Positions 34,706 to 43,451 of a stretch of DNA of 64,000 bases are shown one piece after another; the stretch's first letter is position 1; the number at the start of each line of letters is the position of its first letter. Both the position numbers and the translations under genes were made by a program. The DNA comes from Palsa-506 sp963836355 (lineage in GTDB: Bacteria; Actinomycetota; Actinomycetes; Streptosporangiales; Streptosporangiaceae): NCBI GenBank assembly GCA_963836355.1, contig CAWIJO010000002.1, forward strand, positions 558,001-622,000. Reading direction: 5' to 3'. Under the pieces are notes generated by a model. The model did no database searches and was not told the origin of the DNA. It saw only the letters and a program-made list of their open reading frames with translations.

Positions 34706-36682
34706 GGACGCCTCTGAACAACGTCGATGCGCTGGCTGCGTTACGGCTGGGGCCGCTGGTGACACCGGGCAGGCCGCTGGCCGGGCTGTCCTGTCTGGGG
34801 GGGTCCGGCGAGTCCGGGTGCCAGCAGCGTGCCGGGGCCAGATGGACCGGGCTTGAGGTCGCCTTCGGGCGGGGCGGCGCCGGGCCGTCAGGCCAGCGCC
34901 CAGGTCCCGCCGCGGCGCGTCAGGCCGGCCTTGACCAGGGTCCGCAGGTTCAGGCCGGCGCACCGGGTATGCAGCCAGGCGTCGTTCTTCGCGGTCCCGA
35001 TGTAGCGGAGCCTGACCCGGCGGCCGTTCTGGGTGGCCGTCCAGGCGATAGTCCGCTCGATGTTCGAGCGAGTCGGGTAGGACCGCCGGAACTCCTCGGT
35101 CCTGGCCCGGGCGCGGGCAGCGCGCAGCAGGCCCTCATGCGGGTGGATGGCCATCGACCGGCCATCTTTCGCGGTGGTGCACCGCTGGCGCAGCGGGCAG
35201 CCGGCGCACGCCGCGCCGAAGGTGACTGTCCGGGCCGGGCTCATCGGCCGGGTCACCCCGGCCGGGCAGGTGACCGTGCCCTGCTGTTCATCGACAGTGA
35301 AGTCATCGATGGTGAACCCGCCGGGCACGGCCGGGCGCAGCGGCCCGGGCTTGATGACGGTGTCGTGCCCGCCGTCGCGGTAGGCGGCCCGCGCCTCCCC
35401 GCTGCCGTAAGCCGAGTCGCCGTAGACCTCCAGCCGCTCTTCCGGCCCTGGCCTGGCCGGGGCGCCGGCGTCCGCGCCGGCCCGCGGCTCCGCGTTGCAG
35501 CCCCGGGCTGCGGCGTTGTCCTGCTCCGCCGCTCCCGCATCCCGGCGGCTGCCCCGGCGCGCCAGCAGCGCCGGGGGCGGGCGGGCCCGCGCGGAACCGG
35601 TCGCGGCCGGCCATCTTCACGCCGTTCTCCGCATCCGTGCTGCCCGGGCCGGCAGCCATCGTCATCTCGCAGTCGGTGATCAGCCCGCTGTCCGGCTCGG
35701 CCGCCACATGCCCCCGGAACCCGTCCCGCCGCTTCGACTTCGACTTGCGGGTATGCCGAGCTTCCCGGTCCACCGTGGAGATCACCCGGTCGGGCGCCAC
35801 CTTCCGGGCGATCCGCCACCGCCCGTCGGTCCCGTCAGAATCCTGCGCCGGCTCCACGTCCTGCCCCGCGACCAGCGCCAGCAGCCCCAGCGCATCCGCC
35901 GCTGCCGCGTCCCGCTCCGGCGCGCCCGCGCCGGTGAGCTCCGCCAGCACCGCCAGCGCGTCGCTCACCAGATCCGACACCAGCCTGTCCTTGGCCTGCG
36001 GGTCGTCCCAGTCGATCGGCGGCTTGCCCGGCCTGGAGTAATCCAGCCGGCCCGCTGCCGCGATCACCTCCGCCGCGCCGGGCACCACCCGCGCCACCTT
36101 GCGCATCGCGGCCACCAGCTGAGTGACGGTGTCCTGGGTCGCCACGCCGTCGTCGAACACCGTCGAGTCCACGCACCGCTTCCGCCGGCCCCGCAAGATC
36201 CCCGTCGCCGCGATCACCTCCGCCACCGCGTCGAACACCCGGCCCGGGCGCTGCGAGGCAGCGATGCGCCGCCGCCAGTACACCAGCGTGGAGGGGCCGA
36301 ACGACATCTGCGTCAGCGACCGGCCGCAGGCCACCTTCCACCGGATGTCGTACTTCAGCGCGTCCGCCGTCTGAGGATCCGACAGGTCATACAGCTCCTT
36401 CAGGACCAGCACGCTGCCCACCAGGTCCGCCGGCAGCGACGGCCGCCCGGTCCGGGACGGGAACAAGTCAGCAGTGAAGCTGTCCGGGAACAGCTCCCCG
36501 CGATGCTCCGCTAAGAACGCGAACACGCTGCCCGGCGGCACCAGGTGCCCGGCAATCATCTCCGCGTCCAGCAACTCCCGGTCCATCCGCGCGCGACCCT
36601 GCATAACAAGATCATCTCAGAAGATCGAACACTCTGCCGGCAGAAACGCCGAATCAGGACACCGAGTTATTCAGAGCCGTCC
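34706..36682 (-). mobile_element. IS1182-family insertion sequence
   Basis: About 1.98 kb. Imperfect terminal inverted repeats match at 14 of 16 positions: GGACGCCTCTGAACAA (34706-34721) and, on the minus strand, GGACGGCTCTGAATAA (36682-36667). One transposase gene fills it. No clear target duplication is seen. Confidence 0.75.
34888..36604 (-). pseudogene. IS1182-family transposase, frameshifted
   Basis: From ATG 36604 the frame encodes the IS1182 N-terminus (FLAEHRGELFPDSFTADLFPSRTGRPSLPADL; GRSLTQMSFGPSTLVYWR) and catalytic Asp region (RCVDSTVFDDGV), up to ENGVKMAGRDRFRAGPP near 35590. It then runs out of pattern and stops at 35303. A different frame supplies the rest, from about 35560 to 34888, including the Cys-rich ACAGCPLRQRC, the catalytic Glu in RSNIERTIAWTATQNGRRVRLRYIG and the C-terminus. 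The shift lies in a GC-rich run. IS1182 transposases are normally one frame, so this copy is inactive unless the base is a sequencing error. Confidence 0.85.
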
Positions 36683-36783
36683 CAGACAGGCTCCGCCTGA
36701 TACCGCCGAGGTTACGGGTTCTGCGGGCGCTCGCGTGCAGGTGAGCGCATCCTCCGTTTGCAGGCCACGTCCCGGAGGTTGCC

Positions 36784-38403
36784 ATGGCGTCCCGGCTCAA
36801 GCGATCGGTGCCGGTCACGGTGAACGACGTGCTCGACGGGCACGCGGCGCTCGACCTGGAATGCCTGGATCGTCTCTACCTTCACGGTTATCTCGGCCAG
36901 CTCCAAGTCGGCGGGCAGGTGATCCAGTTCCTCAGGCACCGCGGGTACCCGGTCCCGTCCCCGGCGTGCCTGCAGCAGATCGGGAACGCCTTCCGCCGCC
37001 GCGTCGCCTCTTTCGCCGAGGCCAATCACATCCCGGTAGTGCCGTTGAAGGCCGCTGACCGCAACATCGAGGTGATGCGCCCCTACCTGGAGAAGGCCGC
37101 GGCCACCGGCCGTTCGCAGGTCGCGGCGATCGGCGTGGCCCAGGAAACCCAGCGGGTGTTCCTGGGTCGCAAACGCGACACCGACCCGGCCAGAGGCCCG
37201 CAGTTCTCCTTCGATAAAAAGGACCGCCGGGTCACGGTGTATTACTTCTACCTGTGGGACGCCGCGTTCGGGCCGGCATTCATCAAGGTCTGCACCTACT
37301 GCCCCTGGCCGATGAAAATCTGGGTCAACGGGCATGAGTGGGCCAAGCAGCAGGCACGCAAGCTGGCCCTGCCCTTCACCGAACTGTCCAACGGCTTTGC
37401 CTCCTGCGACGATCCTGCCCTGCTGCAGAGGATCTGCGACGCGCTGCAGCCCGGCACCATCAACGTGTTCTTCCAGCGCTGGCTGCACCGGCTCCCGCTG
37501 CCGTTAGCGGCGGCCGACCGCGACGCCGGCTGGTGGTGGGAACTGTCGATGGCCCAGGTCGAGGTATCCCGCACCATCGTGTTCACCCAGCCGCGCTACG
37601 CCCGTGCCTTCTTCGACGCCCTGGTCACCGACAACCTCGACCTCGGCCGCCCGGACACCCTTGAGATCATCTTCGACCGGCAGATCCGGTCCAGCACCGA
37701 AGGCGAGTTCAGGACCAATGTGATCACCCGCGGCACAGAGGTCACCATGAACGCCTTCTACAAGCACTCCCGGATCAAGCAATACCTGAAAAACGGCCGG
37801 GCCCTTCGCGTCGAGACCGTCGTGAATGCGCCGGGCGACCTCGGCTGCCAGCGGCGCCTCGCCAACCTCGATGAGCTTCAGGCCCGGGCTCGTGCGATCA
37901 ACGCCCGGTTGTTGCAGACTGAACGTGCCGGCGAGGCCTGCGTCCTTGCGAATCCAGTCTTCGAGCGGATCGCGCACCCGTCCGTGGATGCGGACGGGCG
38001 GAGAGCTACAGCCATGCGTTTTGGCGACTCTCGGGTCCAGGCCCTGGCCAGCGCCCTGTGCGTCACCTTGTGCGCCGTCACCGGCATCACCAACAGGAGC
38101 CTGCGCGCCCTGATGACCGGACTGCTCGGCGCCCCCTACGGCATGACTCAGGCCTGCTACGACCTGGCCCGGCTGCGACGCAACGGCCTGATCACCCGCC
38201 GCCCCCACGCCAACACCTACGACCTCACCCCCGACGGCCTCGCATTCGCGATCTTCTACACCAAGGTCCACGACCGCGTCCTGACCCCGCTATTCGCCGC
38301 CGGGCAACCCCAGGCCCCGCCACCACTACGCACCGCCCTCCGGACAATCGAACACCATATCGACGAACGCCTCGCCGCCGCCAGGCTGCCCGCCGCAGCC
38401 TGA
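36784..38403 (+). CDS. 539-aa orphan protein with C-terminal winged helix
   Basis: ATG 36784 has GGAGG 6 nt upstream. I cannot assign a characterised family. Conserved-looking blocks are VAAIGVAQETQRVF (about 117-130), KVCTYCPWPMKIWVNGHEWAKQQ (about 168-190), NGFASCDDPALLQRICDAL, FFQRWLHRLPLPLAAADRDAGWWWELSMAQVEVSRT, AFYKHSRIKQYLKNGRALRVETV (about 323-345) and RFGDSRVQAL. The last 110 residues look like a winged helix-turn-helix (MTQACYDLARLRRNGLITRR, then YDLTPDGLAFAIFYTK). A Tyr-Lys-His-Ser and Arg/Lys-rich centre suggests nucleic-acid binding or processing. It lies between an IS end and the right att repeat, and base use matches its neighbours. Confidence 0.75.
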   Translation: MASRLKRSVPVTVNDVLDGHAALDLECLDRLYLHGYLGQLQVGGQVIQFLRHRGYPVPSPACLQQIGNAFRRRVASFAEANHIPVVPLKAADRNIEVMRPYLEKAAATGRSQVAAIGVAQETQRVFLGRKRDTDPARGPQFSFDKKDRRVTVYYFYLWDAAFGPAFIKVCTYCPWPMKIWVNGHEWAKQQARKLALPFTELSNGFASCDDPALLQRICDALQPGTINVFFQRWLHRLPLPLAAADRDAGWWWELSMAQVEVSRTIVFTQPRYARAFFDALVTDNLDLGRPDTLEIIFDRQIRSSTEGEFRTNVITRGTEVTMNAFYKHSRIKQYLKNGRALRVETVVNAPGDLGCQRRLANLDELQARARAINARLLQTERAGEACVLANPVFERIAHPSVDADGRRATAMRFGDSRVQALASALCVTLCAVTGITNRSLRALMTGLLGAPYGMTQACYDLARLRRNGLITRRPHANTYDLTPDGLAFAIFYTKVHDRVLTPLFAAGQPQAPPPLRTALRTIEHHIDERLAAARLPAAA

Positions 38404-38428
38404 CAAACTCAGCTCAACTGTCAAACGT

Positions 38429-38449
38429 CTAGCGACAAAGGGTCGCTAG
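38429..38449 (+). terminator. Hairpin after the 539-aa orphan gene
   Basis: Perfect 8-bp stem CTAGCGAC/GTCGCTAG (38429-38436 with 38442-38449) with a 5-nt loop, 25 nt past the stop. The stretch from there to 38831 (about 380 bp) shows no gene. Confidence 0.5.
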
Positions 38450-38831
38450 GCTGCCCCCGGGGCGGCATCGGCGCTGGCGGTAGTTATCGATGACTTTGAG
38501 CTCGCCATCACGCCGACTAAGTCGAGCCGATTGGGTCAGGTTTGGGTCAGACCCGACCAGCCGAAACAAGTCGCTCAGTCGGCGCCGGATCCGGCAGTTC
38601 CCGTAAGGGCGCCCCAAACCCGGCGCGGCCGCTGGTTGGCCAACGCATTCGATCACCGAGTCGGCGCGGCGAGTTGCGCCGACCTCCAAATCCGGCACGA
38701 GACGACACCGGACCAGGGAGAGCCATCCCAAGAGCCAACGTGGACAGGCTTCGCGCGACATCCTCCTACGCTGAGCCACTATTCATCCTGCTCAAGTGCC
38801 TAGTGAGCCCTCCTGAGCGACGCCCAGAATG

Positions 38832-38860
38832 TGACTGGGGGTCAAGGGGTCGCGGGTTCA
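38832..38860 (+). repeat. att core repeat, right
   Basis: Identical to 28370-28398. It stops abruptly at the T-loop, where the IS110-type element begins; the last 19 nt of a tRNA 3' end are missing. Confidence 0.85.
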
Positions 38861-40370
38861 TGTAAGGAACTCCGGCGCTTGATCAGCTCGGGGTTCCAGG
38901 GTTGCATGAGCATCCCCGGCTGGTCCGGTAGGTGGCGACGATTTTGGTTCTGAGGCCGGCGGTTCTCGCCGGGCCTCGCGGATTTGATTGCCACTGCTGG
39001 CCTGGCCACGGATGACCCGCATCAGGGAAGTGGGCCAGCCCGCCATGGGCCTGGCCCGGTTGCAGCACATGAGTGGGAGCCGTTGCCGGGCTCTTGCACC
39101 CTGGGACCGTGGCCTGAGGAGGTTGCTGCCTGCTGCGCCGCCGGAGCTGGTATCCGACGATGCAGATAAGAGGTGGCTGATGGAGCAGGAGGATGGGCAG
39201 CTGGTGCCGCGGCGCCTGGTCGGGATTGACCTGGGGATCGCGTCCCGGCACTCGGTGCGGGTGCTGGAAGCCGATGGCCAGGTGGTGTGCCGGTCGTCGT
39301 GCGTGCCGACGGTGGCGTCGCTGGCCGCGGTGGAGCGGGCGGCGCTGGCCGGGGCGCCAGACGGGACCCGGCTGGAGGTGGTGTTCGAGCCGACCGGGCC
39401 GGCGTGGATGCCGGTGGCGGTGTTCTTCGCCCGCCGCGGGCATGCGGTGTTCCGGGTGTCGTCGGCGAAGGCCGCGGACCTGCGCCGGTTCTTGCGCCGG
39501 CACGCGAAATCGAATGGCATCGATGCGGAGACGCTGGCCCGGCTGCCGCTGGCCGACCCGCGCGGCCTGCAGCAGCTGGAGCTGCCCGGTCCCGCGGCGG
39601 CGGCGCTGGACCGGCGGGTGCGGGCGTGCGCGCGGCTGACCAGCGCTGGCAGCGAGCATAAGGTGCGGATCAAGGACCTGGTCCGGCAGCTGCTGCCGAT
39701 GACCCCGCTGACCGGCGATCTCGGCAAGGCCGACCTGGCGGTGCTCGAACGTTACGCCGGCCCGCGCGCGCTGGTGGCCGCCGACGAGGCGGAGCTGACC
39801 CGGCTGATTACCGCGACATCGAACAAGCAGCACGGCCAGCAGCGGGCCGGGCAGTGGCTGGCCGCGGCGGCCGCCGCCCTCGAGCTTTACGGTGATCACC
39901 CGGCCGTGCCGTTTGAGGAGCTGGCCGCCGAGGTCGCTACCGAGGTGCGGCTGCTGAAAGCCATCCAGGCCGAGCTCGCCGTGCACGCCGCCGCCCGGGA
40001 AGGGCACTACCTGCGGGTTGACCCTGACCAGCTGGCCCGGTCGCTGCCGGGGTTCGCCGAGATCAGCGGCCCGGTCCTGGCTGCTGCCATGGGACGGCCC
40101 GGCCGGTTCCGCGACGGCGCCCGGTTCAAGTCCTACGTCGGGCTGGCCCCGCGGGCCAGCGAGACCGGCGAGACCGACCGCAAGGGCCAGCCGATGAGCA
40201 AGGCCGGGCCGTCGCTGCTGCGCTCAGCGTTCGTCCGCGCCGCCGACACCGCCCGCAAGCAGGATCCGCAGCTCGCACGGATCTACCACCAGCAGATGAC
40301 CGAACGCGGCGCCACCCACCTCAAAGCCTGCTGCGTCGTCGCCAGCCACCTCGCCGAACTGCGCGACTCC
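38861..40370 (+). mobile_element. IS110-family element, right end lost
   Basis: A roughly 320-bp non-coding left end (38861-39179) precedes an IS110 transposase. In the IS110 group such a left end is known to encode the bridge RNA that guides target and donor choice. The element abuts the att repeat on the left. On the right the transposase tail runs straight into a CoA-transferase fragment, so the true right end has been deleted. Confidence 0.65.
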
Positions 40371-40799
40371 GGCCGAGGCGGGCCTCCACCACGCGTGTTC
40401 CTCGGCACCTTCACCGCGGGCGACCTCGAGGTCTCAGTCGTCGAGGGCAAGCTGCTCATCGAGCGCGACGGACAGTACCAGAAGTTCGTCGAGGAGGTCG
40501 AGCACCGGACATTCTCCGGGCCGCACGCCGCGGCGATCTTCTCCTCGGCGGCCACGGAGGCGACCCCTTCGGGGATGCCGAAGCCGAGGTTCACTACGCT
40601 GTTCGGCCGTAGCTCCATGGCGGCGCGCCGGGCGATGATCTTGCGATTGCTCATCGGCATCGGCGCGAGCGATGTCAGCGGGACCCGCACCTCAGCTGCG
40701 AAGGCCGGGCTGCTGCGCGGTCGGCCCCGGGCCATGGCCAGGCTGGTGTTCGCGGGGTTCGGCGCCCGCAGCGGATCCATGGTCAGCCGGCACGGTTAG
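39180..40799 (+). CDS. IS110-family transposase, C-terminus replaced
   Basis: From ATG 39180 the protein shows the RuvC-like DEDD domain: VGIDLGIASRHSVRV (Asp), VVFEPTG (Glu), KSNGIDAETLA (Asp). A coiled linker follows, then the Transposase_20 domain LPGFAEISGPVLAAAMG, FKSYVGLAPRASETGETDRKG and MSKAGPSLLRSAFVRAAD with the catalytic Ser. Homology ends near ACCVVASHLAE at about 40365. The remaining 140 codons read into a CoA-transferase piece and antisense sequence. Typical members are about 400 aa, so perhaps only the last few dozen residues are lost. Activity is doubtful. Confidence 0.85.
   Translation: MEQEDGQLVPRRLVGIDLGIASRHSVRVLEADGQVVCRSSCVPTVASLAAVERAALAGAPDGTRLEVVFEPTGPAWMPVAVFFARRGHAVFRVSSAKAADLRRFLRRHAKSNGIDAETLARLPLADPRGLQQLELPGPAAAALDRRVRACARLTSAGSEHKVRIKDLVRQLLPMTPLTGDLGKADLAVLERYAGPRALVAADEAELTRLITATSNKQHGQQRAGQWLAAAAAALELYGDHPAVPFEELAAEVATEVRLLKAIQAELAVHAAAREGHYLRVDPDQLARSLPGFAEISGPVLAAAMGRPGRFRDGARFKSYVGLAPRASETGETDRKGQPMSKAGPSLLRSAFVRAADTARKQDPQLARIYHQQMTERGATHLKACCVVASHLAELRDSGRGGPPPRVFLGTFTAGDLEVSVVEGKLLIERDGQYQKFVEEVEHRTFSGPHAAAIFSSAATEATPSGMPKPRFTTLFGRSSMAARRAMILRLLIGIGASDVSGTRTSAAKAGLLRGRPRAMARLVFAGFGARSGSMVSRHG
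40393..40530 (+). pseudogene. CoA-transferase fragment (C-terminal region)
   Basis: In frame with the transposase, this encodes VFLGTFTAGDLEVSVVEGKL and QKFVEEVEHRTFSG. This is the late segment of propionate/3-oxoacid CoA-transferases (family pattern GTFTAGGLEV...VxQITFSG). Nothing of the gene precedes it on this strand. It faces another piece of the same kind of gene on the other strand. Confidence 0.65.
40540..40720 (-). pseudogene. CoA-transferase fragment (start of second domain)
   Basis: On the minus strand, VRVPLTSLAPMPMSNRKIIA, RRAAMELRPNSVV, NLGFGIPEGVASVAAEEKI match the start of the second domain of propionate CoA-transferases (family pattern RRAAMEL..G.VVNLGIG.PEGVA.VAAEE). It ends at about 40540, nose to nose with the plus-strand fragment, so one ancestral gene has been cut and partly inverted. 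Confidence 0.65.
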
Positions 40800-41316
40800 C
40801 GGGGCCGCGGCGTTGCCGGTACAAGCGCGGGTCGGCTTCCAGGGCCGCGGCGCCGAGGGCTTCGAGCCTGGTGAGCAGTTCGCGGAGCCGCCGGTCGTTG
40901 TCGACCCAGGCCTTGAAGTCGTCGTGCTGCTCGGCGTTCAGCCACCGGCAGATGGTCCTGGCTGCGATCTTCCGGGTCCACTGCCAGTACGGGCCGTGCA
41001 GCCGGGGCGGGCCCCAGGTCCACAAGACCGCCCGGAACCGCTCGATCACCAATGCCGCGACCCGCAGGTCGCCGACGCGAGCGTACGCGTAGCCGGCCTC
41101 GGCGGGCAGGACCTGCGTTGCCCGCAGCCAGGTCTCCTGGTCGTGGCGGGCGACCTCGACGCCCAGCAGCCGCTCCATCGCCTGGATGCCGAACTCGCGG
41201 CAAGACTGCCAGTCGTGCCGCAGAGTCGCTGGAGGGGGGCCAGAACCTACAGAAACGGGAGACGCGAAGTGCGTGTTTTGTCGTCGACCTAGGTGGCCCG
41301 CGGCCGCCTCGGGCAT
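40783..41316 (-). pseudogene. Chimeric ORF: CHAT/TPR-like piece joined to a small unknown domain
   Basis: A 177-aa frame. Residues about 38-100 (REFGIQAMERLLGVEVARHD, QETWLRATQVLPAEAGYAYA) resemble the helical repeat region that precedes CHAT protease domains in actinomycetes. From about 105 the sequence switches to LHGPYWQWTRKIAARTICRWL and AWVDNDRRLRELLTRLEAL, which resembles short DUF6788-like proteins often found near transposases. Both matches are from memory of family patterns. It is probably two gene scraps joined by rearrangement. Confidence 0.4.
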
Positions 41317-41553
41317 CCGCGGAGTCCAGGAGTACCTGGAACGGTTCCTGCCAGCAGGTACCGCATGAGCACATACGTCCGGAGCTCATCGTCACCCTGG
41401 CCGGGCCGCTAGCCCTTCCCCGTACCGGCTTGACTCTTTTATTGCCTTCCCTGCACGAGTAAAAGTGGTCTTAAGGACGATTGCGGCGGCGTGGCAGGCC
41501 ACGGCGTGACTGGAAGCAGAACCTGCCAGGCCGCGCGGGAGAGGCAGGCCATT

Positions 41554-41958
41554 GTGAGCATCGAGTCCCCCAGCCAGCCCGTCATGTCGCCAGCCGTCCG
41601 GTCGAAGAACGGCCTAGGCACAGCCGCCCTTGTCCTGGGCGTCGCCAGCCTGGTCGCCACGCTATCGTTCGTGCTGCTTCCGCTTGGCCTGCTAGGAGGC
41701 CTCGCCGCGGTCGCCATCGGCGTCGCCGCCCTCACCCGCGGGCGGGCCGGGGGAACGGCGAACCCCGGGCAGGCCACAGCCGGGCTCGTCTGCGGCGTTC
41801 TGGCGCTGGCCGTCGGCATCGTGTTCTCCGTGCGGGTAGGCACTTTCGTGGCGAATAACACGAACGCTTTCACCAGCTTCAGCAACTGCATCGCCAAGGC
41901 GGGTAACCGCAGCGAAGTAGCAAACTGCATTGCCCATTTCGCCCGGAGTGTCCGCTAA
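41554..41958 (+). CDS. DUF4190-like small membrane protein
   Basis: A 134-aa protein from GTG 41554 (GGAGAGG upstream). Two long hydrophobic segments, LGTAALVLGVASLVATLSFVLLPLGLLGGLAAVAIGVAAL and TAGLVCGVLALAVGIVFSV, flank a basic Gly-rich loop RGRAGGTANPGQA, the layout of DUF4190 proteins. A short extracytoplasmic tail carries two cysteines (FSNCIAKAG; VANCIAHF). Function unknown. Confidence 0.75.
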   Translation: MSIESPSQPVMSPAVRSKNGLGTAALVLGVASLVATLSFVLLPLGLLGGLAAVAIGVAALTRGRAGGTANPGQATAGLVCGVLALAVGIVFSVRVGTFVANNTNAFTSFSNCIAKAGNRSEVANCIAHFARSVR

Positions 41959-42310
41959 CCGCCAATGCATAGAATATTTTACGCAGCCGCACGGCCTGAT
42001 CCAGTCCCTACCAGACTTCATAGCGGACGTTGCTGCCGTTTGCCGGCGCCAGCCGGGCCAGTCGGCGACGTACCGCCGGCCCGGCACCAGCGGGGCCGGC
42101 GCCGCGCTCGGCAGCGCTGCCGGGAACAACATGCCGAGGGCAATCACCACCGCGGATCCGTTTCAGATCCGGCTCTTCGCACACTTGGCCCGTTGCCGCG
42201 GTCCCCTTTCCGTAGTCCGCACCTGCTGGCCGGCCCGCGGCGCACACCGGCAGGCCTAAGCTACTGGGGACTCGGGCAGCCGCCTGTGACCGGCGAGGCG
42301 GGAGGAGCGC
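41959..42310. other. Intergenic, no gene seen
   Basis: About 350 bp upstream of the iminopeptidase gene. It has a short hairpin (CGGATC/GATCCG near 42154-42173) but no RNA gene, repeat or coding sequence that I can support. Confidence 0.4.
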
Positions 42311-43273
42311 ATGCAGCCAATGAGCAGCTACCTGGACTATTCCGGCCGGGACGACGTGCTGAGCGGGGGCGCGCGGATGATCCCGGTGAAAACCCCGGCG
42401 GGCGCTTACCGGGTATGGACCAAGCGAGTCGGTAACGATCCCGATCTCAGGCTGCTGCTGCTGCACGGCGGGCCGGGAGCTACCCATGAGTATCTCGAGG
42501 CCTGCGACAGCTTCCTGCCGGCCGCGGGAATCGAGTACTACTACTACGACCAGCTTGGCTCGGGCTTCAGCGATCAGCCCGACGAGCCGTCACTCTGGGA
42601 GGTCGACCGCTTCGTCGACGAGGTGGAGCAGGTCCGCCTGGCGCTCGGGCTGGACCGGGAAAACTTCGTCCTCTACGGCCAGTCGTGGGGCGGGATCCTT
42701 GCCATCGAGTACGCCCTCCGCCATCAGCAGCACCTGCGCGGACTCGTCATCTCCAACATGATGGCGAGCATCCCGGCGTACAACGCCTATGCGCAGCAGG
42801 TGCTGATGCCGGAGATGGACCAGGCGGCGCTGGCTGAGATCCAGTCGCTCGAGGCAACGGGCGACATCGAGAACCCGAGGTACATGGAACTGCTGAACGA
42901 GCAGCATTACGTCCATCATGTGCTGCGCATGCCGACCGAGGACTATCCCGATCCGGTACAGCGCGCCTTCGCCCACATCAACCCGGCTATCTACGTCTCG
43001 ATGCAGGGCCCGAGCGAGCTCGGTATCAGCGCCGACGCCAAGCTCGCCAGCTGGGACCGGACCGAGGAGCTCGCGTCGATCGAGGTGCCGACCCTGGTCA
43101 TCGGCGCTCGCCACGACACGATGGATCCGGCGCACATGGAGATGATGGCCGGCCGCCTGCCAGCGGGCCGCTACCTGTACTGCCCGGACGGCAGCCACCT
43201 GAGCATGTACGACGATCAGCAGACGTACTTCGCCGGCCTGATCGAGTTCCTGCACGGCATCAGGGGCAGCTGA
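42311..43273 (+). CDS. pip: Proline iminopeptidase-family alpha/beta hydrolase
   Basis: A 320-aa cytoplasmic hydrolase. It has the oxyanion motif LLLHGGPGATHEY, DQLGSGFSD, the nucleophile elbow GQSWGG (Ser125), an acid in IGARHDTMDP and the catalytic His in PDGSHLSMYDD. The cap region PEMDQAALAEIQSLEATGDIENPRY resembles tricorn-interacting-factor F1 type aminopeptidases, which release N-terminal residues, especially proline. GGAGGAG precedes ATG 42311. Monocistronic, as far as can be seen. Confidence 0.88.
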   Translation: MQPMSSYLDYSGRDDVLSGGARMIPVKTPAGAYRVWTKRVGNDPDLRLLLLHGGPGATHEYLEACDSFLPAAGIEYYYYDQLGSGFSDQPDEPSLWEVDRFVDEVEQVRLALGLDRENFVLYGQSWGGILAIEYALRHQQHLRGLVISNMMASIPAYNAYAQQVLMPEMDQAALAEIQSLEATGDIENPRYMELLNEQHYVHHVLRMPTEDYPDPVQRAFAHINPAIYVSMQGPSELGISADAKLASWDRTEELASIEVPTLVIGARHDTMDPAHMEMMAGRLPAGRYLYCPDGSHLSMYDDQQTYFAGLIEFLHGIRGS

Positions 43274-43284
43274 CGCCCGCCAGG

Positions 43285-43434
43285 TCAGCCGCCGAAGGTG
43301 ATTTCCAGGCCCGCGATCAGCCCGTCCTGCCAGGTCAGCCGCATGGCGCCACCGCCGCCCCCGGCCGAATCGAAACAGACCGTGTCGCCGGCGCCAGCCG
43401 CGCCGGACTGCCGGACGGACATGGTGTCGGCCAT
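43285..43434 (-). CDS. 49-aa small protein downstream of the zinc-ribbon gene
   Basis: A 49-residue frame: MADTMSVRQSGAAGAGDTVC, a Gly-rich turn, then AMRLTWQDGLIAGLEITFGG. GGAGG lies 11 nt upstream, and the start is 17 nt beyond the stop of the zinc-ribbon protein gene, so it would be co-transcribed. The ending MRLTWQDG..AGLEITFGG looks like a beta-hairpin with well-biased codons. I do not recognise it. Confidence 0.5.
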   Translation of the reverse strand: MADTMSVRQSGAAGAGDTVCFDSAGGGGGAMRLTWQDGLIAGLEITFGG

Positions 43435-43451
43435 CTGTTCTCTTGCCTCCA

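Larger units (their letters stand above)
28370..38860. mobile_element. Genomic island integrated in tRNA-Pro(GGG), decayed
   Basis: About 10.5 kb bounded by a perfect 29-bp direct repeat, of which the left copy lies within the tRNA. It holds, in order: a truncated tyrosine integrase whose 3' end faces the tRNA (the usual arrangement), an IS1182-type remnant, the Ig-repeat gene and its partner, an IS1182-type element and a 539-aa orphan gene. No replication or conjugation gene is seen, so it is cargo left after deletion. The missing integrase N-terminus makes self-excision unlikely. Confidence 0.8.

Noticed and set aside
38832..38860. A second tRNA-Pro gene
   Set aside because: Only the anticodon-to-T-loop segment is present; no acceptor stem or D-arm. 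It is the right att copy.
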